DNA of 64,000 nt from Takakia lepidozioides (Eukaryota > Streptophyta > Takakiopsida > Takakiales > Takakiaceae): contig CM060731.1 of assembly GCA_030704615.1 (NCBI GenBank), forward strand, positions 87,836,756 to 87,900,755. Reading direction: 5' to 3'. The position numbers were made by a program, and so were the translations under genes. Position 1 is the stretch's first letter. Each line of letters starts with the position of its first letter. The notes below the pieces were generated by a model that saw only the letters and a program-made list of their open reading frames with translations, searched no databases and was not told where the DNA came from. Of this stretch, positions 33,765 to 43,892 are shown one piece after another.

Positions 33765-35545
33765 AATGCGGCGCCGCATTTCCGTTAAGTACCATCACGA
33801 AGCTACACATCCGTACTTGTTGGAAGAAAATGCGGCACCGCATTTCCGTTCCACCTTCACATACCTTAGTTGTTGAACGGAAATACGGTGCCGCATTTCC
33901 GTCCCACAGCTCCATGTATGAGATACAAAAGGGAAATGCGGCGCCGCATTTCCGTTCTGGAATGTCGAAAGGTGCGATTCGGACGGAAATGCGGCACAAC
34001 ATTTCAATTCTCGTGGTTCATGATTTTCAATGTGAACGGAAATACGGTACCGCATTTCCGTTCCCCCTTCACATACTTAGTTGTTGAATGGAAATAGGGT
34101 GCCGCATTTCCGTCCCACAGCTCCATATGTGAGATACAAAAGGGAAATGCGGCGCCGCATTTCCGTTCTGGAATGTCGAAAGGTGCGATTCCGACGGAAA
34201 TGCGGCACCACATTTCAGTTCCCGTGGTTCATGATTTTCAATCTGAATCGAAATACGGTACCGCATTTCCGTTCCCCCTTCACATACCTTAGCTGATGAA
34301 CGGAAATGCCGTGCCACATTTCCGTTCGGGAAAGTATAGAGGTCTCACCTGAACAGAAATGCGGTGCCGCATTTCCGGTCTGGAAAGTTTGAAGGTGTCA
34401 CATGGATGGAAATGCGGCACCACATTTCCGTCCCAAAGCTCCAGGCCTCATATACAAAACGGAAATGCGGCGCCGCATTTCCGTTCTAGAATGTCGGAAG
34501 GTGCGACTCGGACGGAAATGCGGTGCCGCATTTCTGTTCCCGTTGTTCACGATTTTCAGTCAGAACGGAAATGCGGTAGCGCATTTCCGTAGAGTATTAA
34601 GGTCTGACCCTGTCGGAAATGTGGTGCCGCATTTTCATTCCACAACTCCATGCCTCACATACAAAACGGAAATGCGGCGCCGCATTTCCGTTTTGGAATG
34701 TCGGAAGGTGCGACTCCGACGGAAATGCGGTACCGCATTTCAGTTCCGATGTTTCACGATTTTTCATCAGAACGGAAATGCGGTGCCGCATTTGCGTTCT
34801 GGGAGGTGCAACTCCGATGGAAATGCGCTACCGCATTTCAGTTCCGATGGTTCATGATTTTCAGTCAGAACGGAAATGCGGTACCGCATTTCCGTTCTGG
34901 ATAGTATGAATGTCTCAAGCGGTCGGAATTGCACTCGGCTCCATGCATCAGATACAAAATGGAAATGCGGCGCAGCATTTCCGTTCTGGAATGTCGGAAA
35001 GTGCGACTCGGACGGAAATGCGGTGCCGCATTTCTGTTCCCGTTGTTCATAATTCTCAATCAGAACGGAAATGCGGTACCGCATTTCCGTTCCACCTTCT
35101 CATACCGTGCTTGCTGGATGGAAATGCGTTACCGCATTTCCGTTCTGGAGAGTGTTAAGGTCTCACCCGGGCGGAAATGCGGTGCCGCATTTCCGTTCTG
35201 GAATATCGGAAAGTGCGACTCGGACGGGAATGCGGTGCCGCATTTCTGTTCCCTTTGTTCATGATTCTCAATCAGAACGGAAATGCGGTACCGCATTTCC
35301 GTTCCACCTTCACATACCGTGCTTGCTGGTTGGAAATGCGTTACCGCATTTCCGTACCACCTTCACATACCGTGCTTGCTGGATGGTCCGTACCACCTTC
35401 ACATACCGTGCTTGCTGGATGGAAATGCGTTACCGCATTTCCGTTCTGGAGAGTATAAAGGTTTCCCCGGACGGAAACTCGGTGCCGCATTTCCGTCGCT
35501 CTGGTGCATGACCAAGATGCAATACGGAAATGCGGCGCCGTATTG
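33765..35545 (+). repeat. Palindrome array B (AAATGCGGNNCCGCATTT, 53-bp period)
   Basis: About 33 sites. Read centres include 33,772, 33,836, 33,889, 33,942, 33,995, 34,048, 34,100, 34,153, 34,206, 34,259, 34,312, 34,365, 34,418, 34,471, 34,524, 34,577, 34,625, 34,678, 34,731, 34,784, 34,829, 34,882, 34,971, 35,024, 35,077, 35,130, 35,183, 35,236, 35,289, 35,342, 35,431, 35,483 and 35,536. Nearly all intervals are 52 or 53 bp. Exceptions are 64, 48, 45 and two of 89. The spacers fall into about five recurring types in the frequent order D-A-B-C or D-A-B-E, giving a higher-order repeat of about 212 bp. The array lies about 430 bp before the transposase B start codon. Confidence 0.95.
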
Positions 35546-35964
35546 CCGTCCACCAACAATCGAAAGAATCACTCGGGACGGGAAATCTGGAACCTGAATG
35601 GGTTGCATTGTTCCGAAACAAGACAATTGCGGCCAGTCTTGATGAGCACAACTTGGTTGTCTGACCGTTTTAACTAACAGTACTGGCACTTGTCAGTGCG
35701 AACGTTCCTGTCTGCACCGAGAATACTGCTGGATCCACCCTCAGGAGAAACTGTCAGGAGATGTTATTTCGTCGTCGAATCGGCCATCATTGTCATACTT
35801 ACTGGCTATGGAATCACACCTCCCACCTTCATGCATGTAGCTTGAAACAATACTTTCCACTTCAATGTGCGACTTCCAATCGTCGATGGACTCCGCATGG
35901 TGCCTGTGAGCCTTGGTCTGTCGCTATACTGAACCTCGCAATTGCCAACTTCGTGCGGTCTTCG

Positions 35965-38900
35965 ATGGCTCCGAATTCCTACGCTATAGTTTGCTGTCCT
36001 CCGCAACTTGGGAGAGCATGGATCCCAAACGAGGGAGGACTTTGCAGAGTGACTGAAACTTACCTTTGTTCCAAATTCAAGCTCAAACCGGGCACAGTTT
36101 ATTTGGAAGAAGAAAGGAAGGATGTTCCTGGACAGGTTGACGAGACCATTGTCATGCTAGGTAACGACGGAGGTTGCGGAATCGAATGGCACGTACCCCC
36201 ATCAGACACCATCCTGTACCAAGCTGTGGGAATGCCCATTCCCTTTCTGAATCAGTCGCTGCCCACACCATCCACAAAGGAGTCCGGAAACCGACAGGCG
36301 GCCACTGCCAACAGAGAGGTATGCAACGATAATCATTCCCGACCTGGACCGTCAAGACCCTCCATAGCTTCTCGTGTGGACGTATTCGACATTTCCGACG
36401 AGGAAGATGATTGCATTGAGGTACCCATGTCCTCCACACAGTCGTTCAAATCTGGCATGGACGTCTCTGTAGGTGCTACGCATGTGCCCTCGAGCATAAC
36501 TCCAACCCGGTCCATTGTGCAGCTCCTACGACAACATCACCTCGATGGTTCTCGCTCCGAGCTGGCTGCTCTCGACTATGCCAAATTCCCAGTCAGAAAG
36601 GTAACGTTTCTGCCTCCCGAAGTCGATGGCAATGTCATCTTCGAGTTTCCACCTGTTTCTTCGTCAAACAAAGCCTCCGGGATGTTAACAGACATGGATC
36701 GAAAGCATGACGGACACCCCTGGTGTGTGACGAAGACCAGTAGCACGAAAATTGCTGATGGTGTTCGTGTACGATATGTCCTGTGTGCGGGGAAGTTGAG
36801 GTGCCTCAATCCCACCTGCTTCCACTTTCTCTCCAAAGGAGGGCGGAGAAACGAGACGGATTGGACTGGCACAACGCATCATCCATTCATTGTCTCCAGC
36901 CAAGCTCCTGGGGGTTCTTTCAAGTGTGCACATTGCAAAGAACCACCGACGTGCATGTCCATGTGCAGAGCCAAGCAATATTACGTAATCCATTTGCTCC
37001 CGGACTTGACTAGAGCTTGCATACACGTTGGGGTCCACTGCCACCCCTTGGCGAGAGGCAACATGCGTGAGGCTGTCAGGAAGCACACGACATCATAAAA
37101 GAGGAGGTGAAATTGAGCCCCGGAGCCAGACCAAAGCAGATTCAGCTGAAGGCAGCCCACAAGATTGCTCTTGGCAAAATCATGTCTGAAGATGGTTCCG
37201 ACCGAGAGCCCTTGACCGAAGACGAGATGCGTGACCTCTTGGAGTCCGTCTCGCACGTTTGTAGTCCGAATGTACGGAATCACATCGTATCTTGCAAGCA
37301 GGAGTTCGGCAGGGGGTCGGACATGTACTCAATCCTGGAGGTGAAACGAATGACTGGATATGACTACATCCAAGGTAGCAGGTTTCCAGGGCAAGGCAGC
37401 GAATCCGATCGTTGTTACATTTTCAAAATGTCGACGTGTGGGCCTGGGAGTGGAGTCGACTTGGTCACTCGCATGACAACTAGAAACTTGTCGAATGCTT
37501 GGGTGATGTTTGATCATATCAAGCAAATTACAACCCATCAGTGGGTCACTATGGGTGCGCATGTTTATGACTATCACTCCAAGAGGCTCATGACGATTGC
37601 AATCTGCGAGATGAAAGGGAGGACACACAGTCCGAGATGCATCTGTGGGAGGGCATAAACGAGCAGATGGCAAGGGCGGGATTGCCAGAGCCCAATTTCA
37701 GGGGATTCATGGCAGACAACGCTCAGGCCAACTGGGCAGCGGTGCGGCGTGTGTACGGTGAGGACCCCAATGTTCCAATGGAGGGGAAAGAGAGATCCTG
37801 TGGATTCCATTGGATGCAGAGTCTATCCCACTACACTACCAAATTTGTTGCTAGCTCATTCCAGGCTGAACACCGTGTCCTTTGTACGGCGTGGAAGGAT
37901 GCACCCACATTTGATGACGCGGAGGTTAAGTTTGCTATCATCAAGGCTTGGTGGAACACGTCAGGTGCAGTGGAGACAACCAATCTGGGAGCATTGCACA
38001 GCTGGTTGGGGTGGTGGCATTTTCGGTATCGACAGTTCGGACAGTACATGCGGGAGGTAGGCTGCTGTCATTTTCGTTCATTTGTCTTCCTGTTACGGAC
38101 ATTCTGCACCGCAGAGGTGAACACCTAGAGGGGGACGTCTGGACTCGCCCTGTGAGGCGGAGGATTGAAGAGGAACCCGGGTGCGAAGAGGATTCCTGGA
38201 GATCAGACAGGAACATTCGGACAACACCTCGAGGTCCCGTCATGTTGCCGCACAATGTGTCTTCCAGCAGTGGAAGCCCAAGAAATTCCAGATCGCCAAC
38301 GCCTTCAACTGGGGATTTCGTGCGAGATATTCCCACCGCTCCCTTGCCCTAGATTCCGCCCGCTGTTATGCAGTATGGCCAAGCCATTGTGGAGACGACT
38401 GTGTCTGCATCACAGTGGAGAATTGCTCGCACAAAGCCGTCGTTTTGAGGAAGGTGTTCCGCAATTTGTGTGGATACACGGCAACGTTGTTTAGAGATGA
38501 TAAGGAGGAATCCAGATGGGGCTGTCCCTGCTCCTACTTTTACAGGAAGATTTGTCCATGCAAAGTTTGCGGAGGCGACAACCACCCAGTTCTGGTTCTG
38601 CAGGCACGACATTATGACTTGCGTGTATGGAAAGCCCAAGTACGGCATACAAACAATGCCAGAGGCTCCCCCGGTGTGGCCGGTGGAACCAGGCTGCGAT
38701 CTGAGTCAGGTTGAGGCCGACGCCCTTACCGCCGCAGGATTTCGGATGGTGCAGCGCACTGACGTCCCCAGACAACCATTTCCGCTTCCACAGCCTCCAC
38801 CACCGACCCCTGTGAGAGCAAGAACAATGGGACATGACAGCTCTAAGTATCCTACACACCGTTGGGGGAAACCAAAGAGGCGGCGACCTCCCTCAAAAGT

Positions 38901-39246
38901 GAACGAGACAAGGATGGGGAATGCACTTCGGATGAACTGTACAATCCAGAGCTCGACAGAAGTGCCCCCACCAGGATTCGGGCGTGTGTATCAGATGGCC
39001 ACGGCAGGCTCAGCTGTTCGCAATGAGGTGTACACTATCACCATTTCAGAATTACCCACCTGCAATTGCACCGACTTCCAGATCATGGCGAACAAGGGGG
39101 CATCATACTGCCCTTGCAAGCATTTGTACTACGTGTACCTAAAGAGACTCTGTTGTAATTCCACAACTCATCACTTCATACATGCACCAGGGTTGAGCCC
39201 CCAGGAGGTTTACACTCTTCTGAATATGGATCCAGGGGACCAGTGA
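35965..39246 (+). pseudogene. Transposase B: MULE/KDZ-like DDE transposase with SWIM zinc finger
   Basis: ATG at 35,965. It is homologous along its length to transposase A: VTETYLCSKFKLKPGTVYLEE at the N-terminus, an acidic DISDEEDD linker, Cys/His clusters (FKCAHCKEPPTCMSMC, RACIHVGVHCHP), core MADNAQANWAAVRRVY and ERSCGFHWMQSL, and a SWIM finger (CNCTDF...CPCKHLYYVYL) near 39,054-39,150. Frameshifts near 37,083, 37,625 and 38,460 and a stop at about 38,350 break it. About 300 bp are missing at 38,060-38,117 compared with A, covering the start of its second exon. The last 258 codons are intact. A fragment of its end lies inside methyltransferase-like copy 2 at 14,027-14,194. Confidence 0.8.
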
Positions 39247-39529
39247 GCTTGGCTTGCGGTCCCAATACAATGGTACGCCCATCCTTTTCGGATAGTAGAA
39301 CTGTACTGCTGCCAGTACCTCAGACTCTGGCCATAGAAAGGTCTGACATATGTCTTGCCTACCAGTAACCTGTTTTGCTCGAACTAAGATATTACTATAT
39401 CGTTCACTTGTTTCCACGTGCATGTATTTTTGTATGTTGGAGGGTTCATGTTTTTCTGCTTTCCGAAAACTTGCTTTCCTCATTCGACCTCCGACAAGGA
39501 AATGCGGCGCCGCATTTCCAAGTTTTCAC
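39247..39529. repeat. 3' flank of transposase B with a single B-type palindrome
   Basis: AAATGCGGCGCCGCATTT at about 39,500-39,518, preceded by CCGACAAGG, as in the loose array at 27,290. It lies only a few bases from the splice donor of the minus-strand exon 39,530-39,661, so the element's right edge is probably here, inside that gene's intron. Confidence 0.6.
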
Positions 39530-40180
39530 CTTGTACCACCCAGAACGAATGTCCTTATAGTGGAACTTATCAACCCCGGCTATTCCCACCACTTCCGCCT
39601 TTGCTGCGGCTGTCTTTGACCGCTTGTCATTGGGGTTCAGGAGAAACACGAGATCTAATATCTGCAGACACCAACATCAACTGCCACTCAGCAACAAACA
39701 TAGCAATGGCAGGGTGAAAGTCAAGCGCACGTGGGCATGGAAACGATCTTGGTTGCCACGATACTGAATCAACAGCAAATCGGGTGTTTCTTCGTACCTT
39801 GAAGCGAGGCTCGTCGCTGAGGGTGGCAACCGAGGAAAGCTGCCCACGTGTCTTCAATTGCAGCAACAAAAAGAGGTTTAGTCAGACGGATAAGAATAAC
39901 ATGAACTATGGTTGCTACAATGGTATAAACACACCTCCACGGAGCAAGCTAACAAACACCCTGCTTAGACCCTGCAAACTACAACTTCCTGGCAAAAATA
40001 ACCCTACTAAAAACCAGGCAAAAGCAAGGAGCCATGAATGCATGCCTGGGGAACCACGTCCTGCTGTGATGATGATGCCGGGGACAGCCCACTCCTCTTG
40101 CTCACCTGCAATGAACACACAATGCAACGCTTCAGGAAGTATATCCATAAAGGAAACCAGCCAAGCAAGTTTGTGGAGAG
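39530..40180 (-). CDS. Unidentified spliced gene, three exons visible
   Basis: Exons fit GT-AG rules with matching phases. 39,530-39,661 (132 nt) encodes ILDLVFLLNPNDKRSK through DKFHYKDIRSGWYK. 39,798-39,851 (54 nt) encodes TRGQLSSVATLSDEPRFK. An exon with donor at 40,105 runs right to the gypsy-3 insertion at 40,181, and its acceptor would be beyond the element at about 59,640. The first two join in phase 0 with no stop. The sequence is not retroelement-like and shows no repeats, so this is probably a host gene. I do not recognise it. Confidence 0.5.
40176..40180 (+). repeat. Gypsy-3 target-site duplication, left
   Basis: GAGAG directly before the LTR. The same five bases follow the other LTR at 59,632-59,636. 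Confidence 0.85.
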
Positions 40181-41039
40181 TGTTAACCGCTGGTTTATGA
40201 CTTAGACAAAACAAGCTCTCAGCACTACTGCCCATCTCCCAAGACATGCAACAGAGGTTGTCCAACGGTATGCTTGCAGAAACAATTACAAAGTAATCGT
40301 TTAAAGGATAGCTAAACCGTGGCCGTCGTATGAATCAATATCTCTACAGGTTGCTTAATCCTATTGATTAAGCCCAACCTACAATCTCATTGGCCTAAAA
40401 GAGCTTAGTCGGAAAGACTGAAGCCTCTTTGTTCATACAATCAGATGGTAGTCAAGACAAAACAAGAGCTATTCTGAGATGATACACATTCTCACCATCT
40501 CACCTTCTCTCATAATGCACATTCTCTCCATCTCACGTTCACTCTACACAGAGATATTTCGAATAGCATGGCTTTACTTCAGAGTTCATCACATCATAGC
40601 ATAAATACACATCGAATCACTCTGAGTCCACTGAATACACATTGATCACTGATACCTTCTAAGTTGCGTGCAGCCCTTTTATACTATGCTCGAAAGAGCC
40701 GTTAGAGCCTGCAGTTGTTAATGATCGTTTGCCTAATTGCCTACGCAACCTAAAGGGTTTGCTAAAAAAGTGGCTCGTTGTAGTGGTCGTGTGCCATAGT
40801 GGTACACGGTCCACTACTTCCTCTATTAGTAAAATCCAATGCTAACGTGGCCATGTGATATCGTGGTTCACAGCCCACGGTTGCTACACTACCCACTACT
40901 GCTCCGTGGTAATGTACCCTTGTTCCGCCATTTGCTAAGTAGCCTTTTCTGCCGGTGACCAGGTAGTGTACACCAATCACCACCCGGTATGTCCCGTCGT
41001 GACCCTCGCTGTCTAGCCCTCGTAGCTTAGCCATTATCA
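40181..41039 (-). mobile_element. Gypsy-3 3' LTR (859 bp)
   Basis: Runs from TGTTAACCGCTGG to TAGCCATTATCA. It is nearly the same as 58,785-59,631 and in the same orientation. The element is on the minus strand, as shown by pol direction, the polypurine tract at 41,045-41,060 and the primer binding site at the other LTR. The minus strand reads TATAAAAGGG near 40,680, a likely TATA box. Confidence 0.9.
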
Positions 41040-41044
41040 TTTAT

Positions 41045-41060
41045 TCCCCCCCCCTCTTTT
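41045..41060 (-). promoter_or_regulatory. Gypsy-3 polypurine tract
   Basis: On the minus strand, AAAAGAGGGGGGGGGAATAA directly precedes the 3' LTR start TGATAATGG. Confidence 0.75.
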
Positions 41061-41254
41061 GAAATTGTGTCCGCACAATTTCGTCAGTTCCTGTGCTTGC
41101 TGTATCTCTTGGGGATGTAGGGTGGTGGCATGCCTGTCTGTTGGGTAGGAAGTGCGTCCCAGGATTGTCGTGGTGGCAGCTTCTTGTTTCTGTTGTCATC
41201 ACTGTCTGGTTGCTCCTGTGGTTTATGAGTGGGCCAGCTTTCGTCATCAGGGTG

Positions 41255-43836
41255 TTATGCTATTCCGTCCCCGCGTACCATGTCGATTTTGGTGGTCAGG
41301 GTTTCTTGGTAGGTTTGCAGCTCCTCCTTGGTCCAGGGTATAATGTTTTTAGTCGCCTTGCTACCCATTAACCAGTTAATAGCTTGCGTCCCTATTTCTC
41401 TGAAAAGGTGGTCTCTGTCTAAGACCAATGGTGAAAAGTGGTCTTTTGCCTGGTGCCATGCTTCAGCATATAGTGGTCTGTTCATATATGTTGAAGTGCC
41501 TGCTACTCTATCTGGTGGCTGGAATTTGGGTAATTCCCAGTGAGTATATTTTTCAATACTCTCATAGCGCTGCCAGCTTCCCCTCATTGTCACGAACATC
41601 CGGTACAAGTAACTGCCAAAAACTTGGGCAGCCCATTACAATGTCTACTGTCGGGGTAGGATTAATCTTCAATTGCCCCACTGCCCACATGTAAGCGACC
41701 AGCTCCTTGTACTCCAGGGGAGCCTGGCGCCAGAATTCAACCAATTCTGCCCCTGACCATGTCTCCTCCCTAGCCAGTGGCCTCATCCTGTATCTCAAAG
41801 ATATGAGAGTTTGATTGAGCAGATGCAATTGACCCAATGATCTGCAGGGGGGTAAGGTTTTGAATACCTTTTCTAGTATTTCTGGGATTTGGTGGGCTGG
41901 GACTACCATCATTTTAAAGTATTCCTCTACTTTAGCCACTCCCCATCCTGCTTGCATGGCATGATTTGGAAATCATCCACTGCTACAGAAGTTGATGCCA
42001 CCAAAACACTTGGTAATGATACGGGGTTTACCTCTTGAGTAGATGGCCCTGCTGTGGCCTGTACCAGTGCCTGTTGACTTTGTGGTGGTTGTGTTGTTGG
42101 TGGTGTTTGTGCTAGTGTTGTTGTTGTTGATTGTATTGGAGCTTCTTATTCATGGTCTTGCTCCTCTTGATCGTCTTCGTCCATGAGCTCATCTTGTTCT
42201 GGAATTGGTGGCAGAAATTCCTCGTGAATGTCTGTCACCAACTTCATCAATTGATATTTCATTTGTCTTACCATTGCCCTGTTGAGTTTCTTCATTTCCA
42301 GTTCACTCCCTTCACTCAACCAGGCTCTGGCCAAGGCTGCGTCTGCTGCGTCCAGGCCTGCTTGCAGTGTCAGCTTCTCCAGCTGCTGTTTCCATTCTTG
42401 TTCATTGCCCATGGAATGTCTCTTTCTGTGGTGGTTGTGAACAGCCTGCTTTCAGCATTTTCCCTTTCCCTCAGCAGTACAGTGTTGCATGAGAGCCACT
42501 TGCTTCCCTGGTCTTTGGCAGTCTTCAGCTGCCCCTTGAGTGTATCCACTTGCTCCTTAAGTGTCTGGACCTGTCCTGTGAGCATTTCCTCCTCTGTCTC
42601 CGTTTTCCGAGATCGCTCTCTTTCTGCATCGAGGTCGGCTTGGACATGGCGTGTTTCGTCTCTCTGTCTTTGCCACTTCTGTTCCCACTCGTCTCTGCGT
42701 TGTATCAAAGTGTTGTATTGGCGAAGTAAGGTTGTCTTTTGATCTTCCAACGATGCGATTGTAACCTCGTGGTTTCATACTGTTCTTGCTGTTGCCAATT
42801 CCCTCTGATGTTTCTCTTTGATGTGGTCTAAGATCATGCTAAGGTTCTCCGGGCTTACGTAATCCTTAGCCCTATCCATGCAAGTTGTTACTTGACCCAA
42901 TGCTTGTATTGCCTGCAAAATTACATTATGTGGCGTTTCTTCCAACCCTATGTCATATGCTGTTGTATCCAAAACCTGTTGTGCAAGTAGTAATTCCAAA
43001 TTGGAATTATTGTCTTGCTGCTGCTGACTGTGTGCCTCTTGCACCACCTGCTGTTGCTGCTGATTGTGTGCCTCTTGCACCATCTGCTGTTGCTGCGCCA
43101 CTATGTCTCCCTCCTCTGTTCCTGGTTGTGTGGTCTCTGCAGGTGCTAATTGCTGGATTTTGGTGTTACCATGGCTAATTTCCAGGGGTGTTGCTTCATT
43201 GGTTTGTGGTTGGTTCCCTCCTTCTGGCTGTTGATTCTCTCATTCTCTCTGCAGTGTGGAATCAGCTGTCGAGTTGTAGATGTCCTCTGCTACTGCACTT
43301 GTGGTTGCTTCATTGATCCAGGCTCTCTTTGCAAGTCCGCCCTCTTCTTCTTCTTGACCTGCTGCCGTGTCACTTCCTTCTTCCTCCATCGTTTCTACCC
43401 GCTGCATAATTCCCAACGTCGTTTGCTCTTCGGGTGTCAGGTGTACAGTGTGTCGAATCATTTGGAGTAACAAGGGAGTAGCCATGGTAACAGTCGCTTC
43501 CTTCTTCTTCTTTGTCAACCGGGTCAATTCTTGGGTTAACTTCTTCAATAAGAAGCTTGCCCAATTCACGATTTGCCCATTGAGGCAAATCAGCACTTAA
43601 TCGATTAGCTCATTGGTGCAGTAGTGGTGGTTTTGCCTGAGGCAAAGCAACGTGCTAAGTACCGGGGCTATCTTCTTAAAGCCGGGATTTTTGCTGTGAC
43701 TGCATGTGTAGCCCTGATTGGCTTCGTTGAGATTCTCAAACAGGTCCGCAAGTACAAACCTTGGAGGTTTGCCGTTGTGCGCCGGTACGTCTAGACTGGG
43801 AAGGTGAAACACTTCCGCCAAGTACTTCTCCATCAA
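41255..43836 (-). pseudogene. Gypsy-3 extra 3' ORF with Gln-rich and coiled-coil regions
   Basis: Minus-strand order: a short frame with EKYLAEVFHLPSLDVPAH (43,836-43,597), acidic and basic linkers, a Gln-rich region (QQQQ repeats near 43,050), VILQAIQALGQVT, a coiled coil (42,750-42,420: ERERSRKTETEEEMLTGQVQ), a Glu/Asp-rich segment, then a domain with GAELVEFWRQAP, DIVMGCPSFWQLL and WAKDH-like residues ending near 41,255. A frameshift lies near 42,410, and others separate the pieces. It resembles the ORF at 6,724-8,780 in domain order. No integrase domain is seen between RNase H and this ORF, so the element is non-autonomous or has lost integrase. Confidence 0.6.
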
Positions 43837-43892
43837 CAGAATCTGTGTGTCATGGACATTCCCTTGATTACCGTGTATGGCTTACTTTTCAT

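Noticed and set aside
19199-35545. Regularly spaced palindromic repeats as a CRISPR array
   Set aside because: Eukaryotic context, no cas genes, and spacers recur within the array, unlike CRISPR spacers.
33720-35600. Many open frames in the palindrome array giving proteins with repeats such as GNAAPHFRS and TEMRCRIS
   Set aside because: They exist on both strands and in several frames at once because the 53-bp unit is stop-poor, and they lack starts or domains. They are translations of a DNA repeat.
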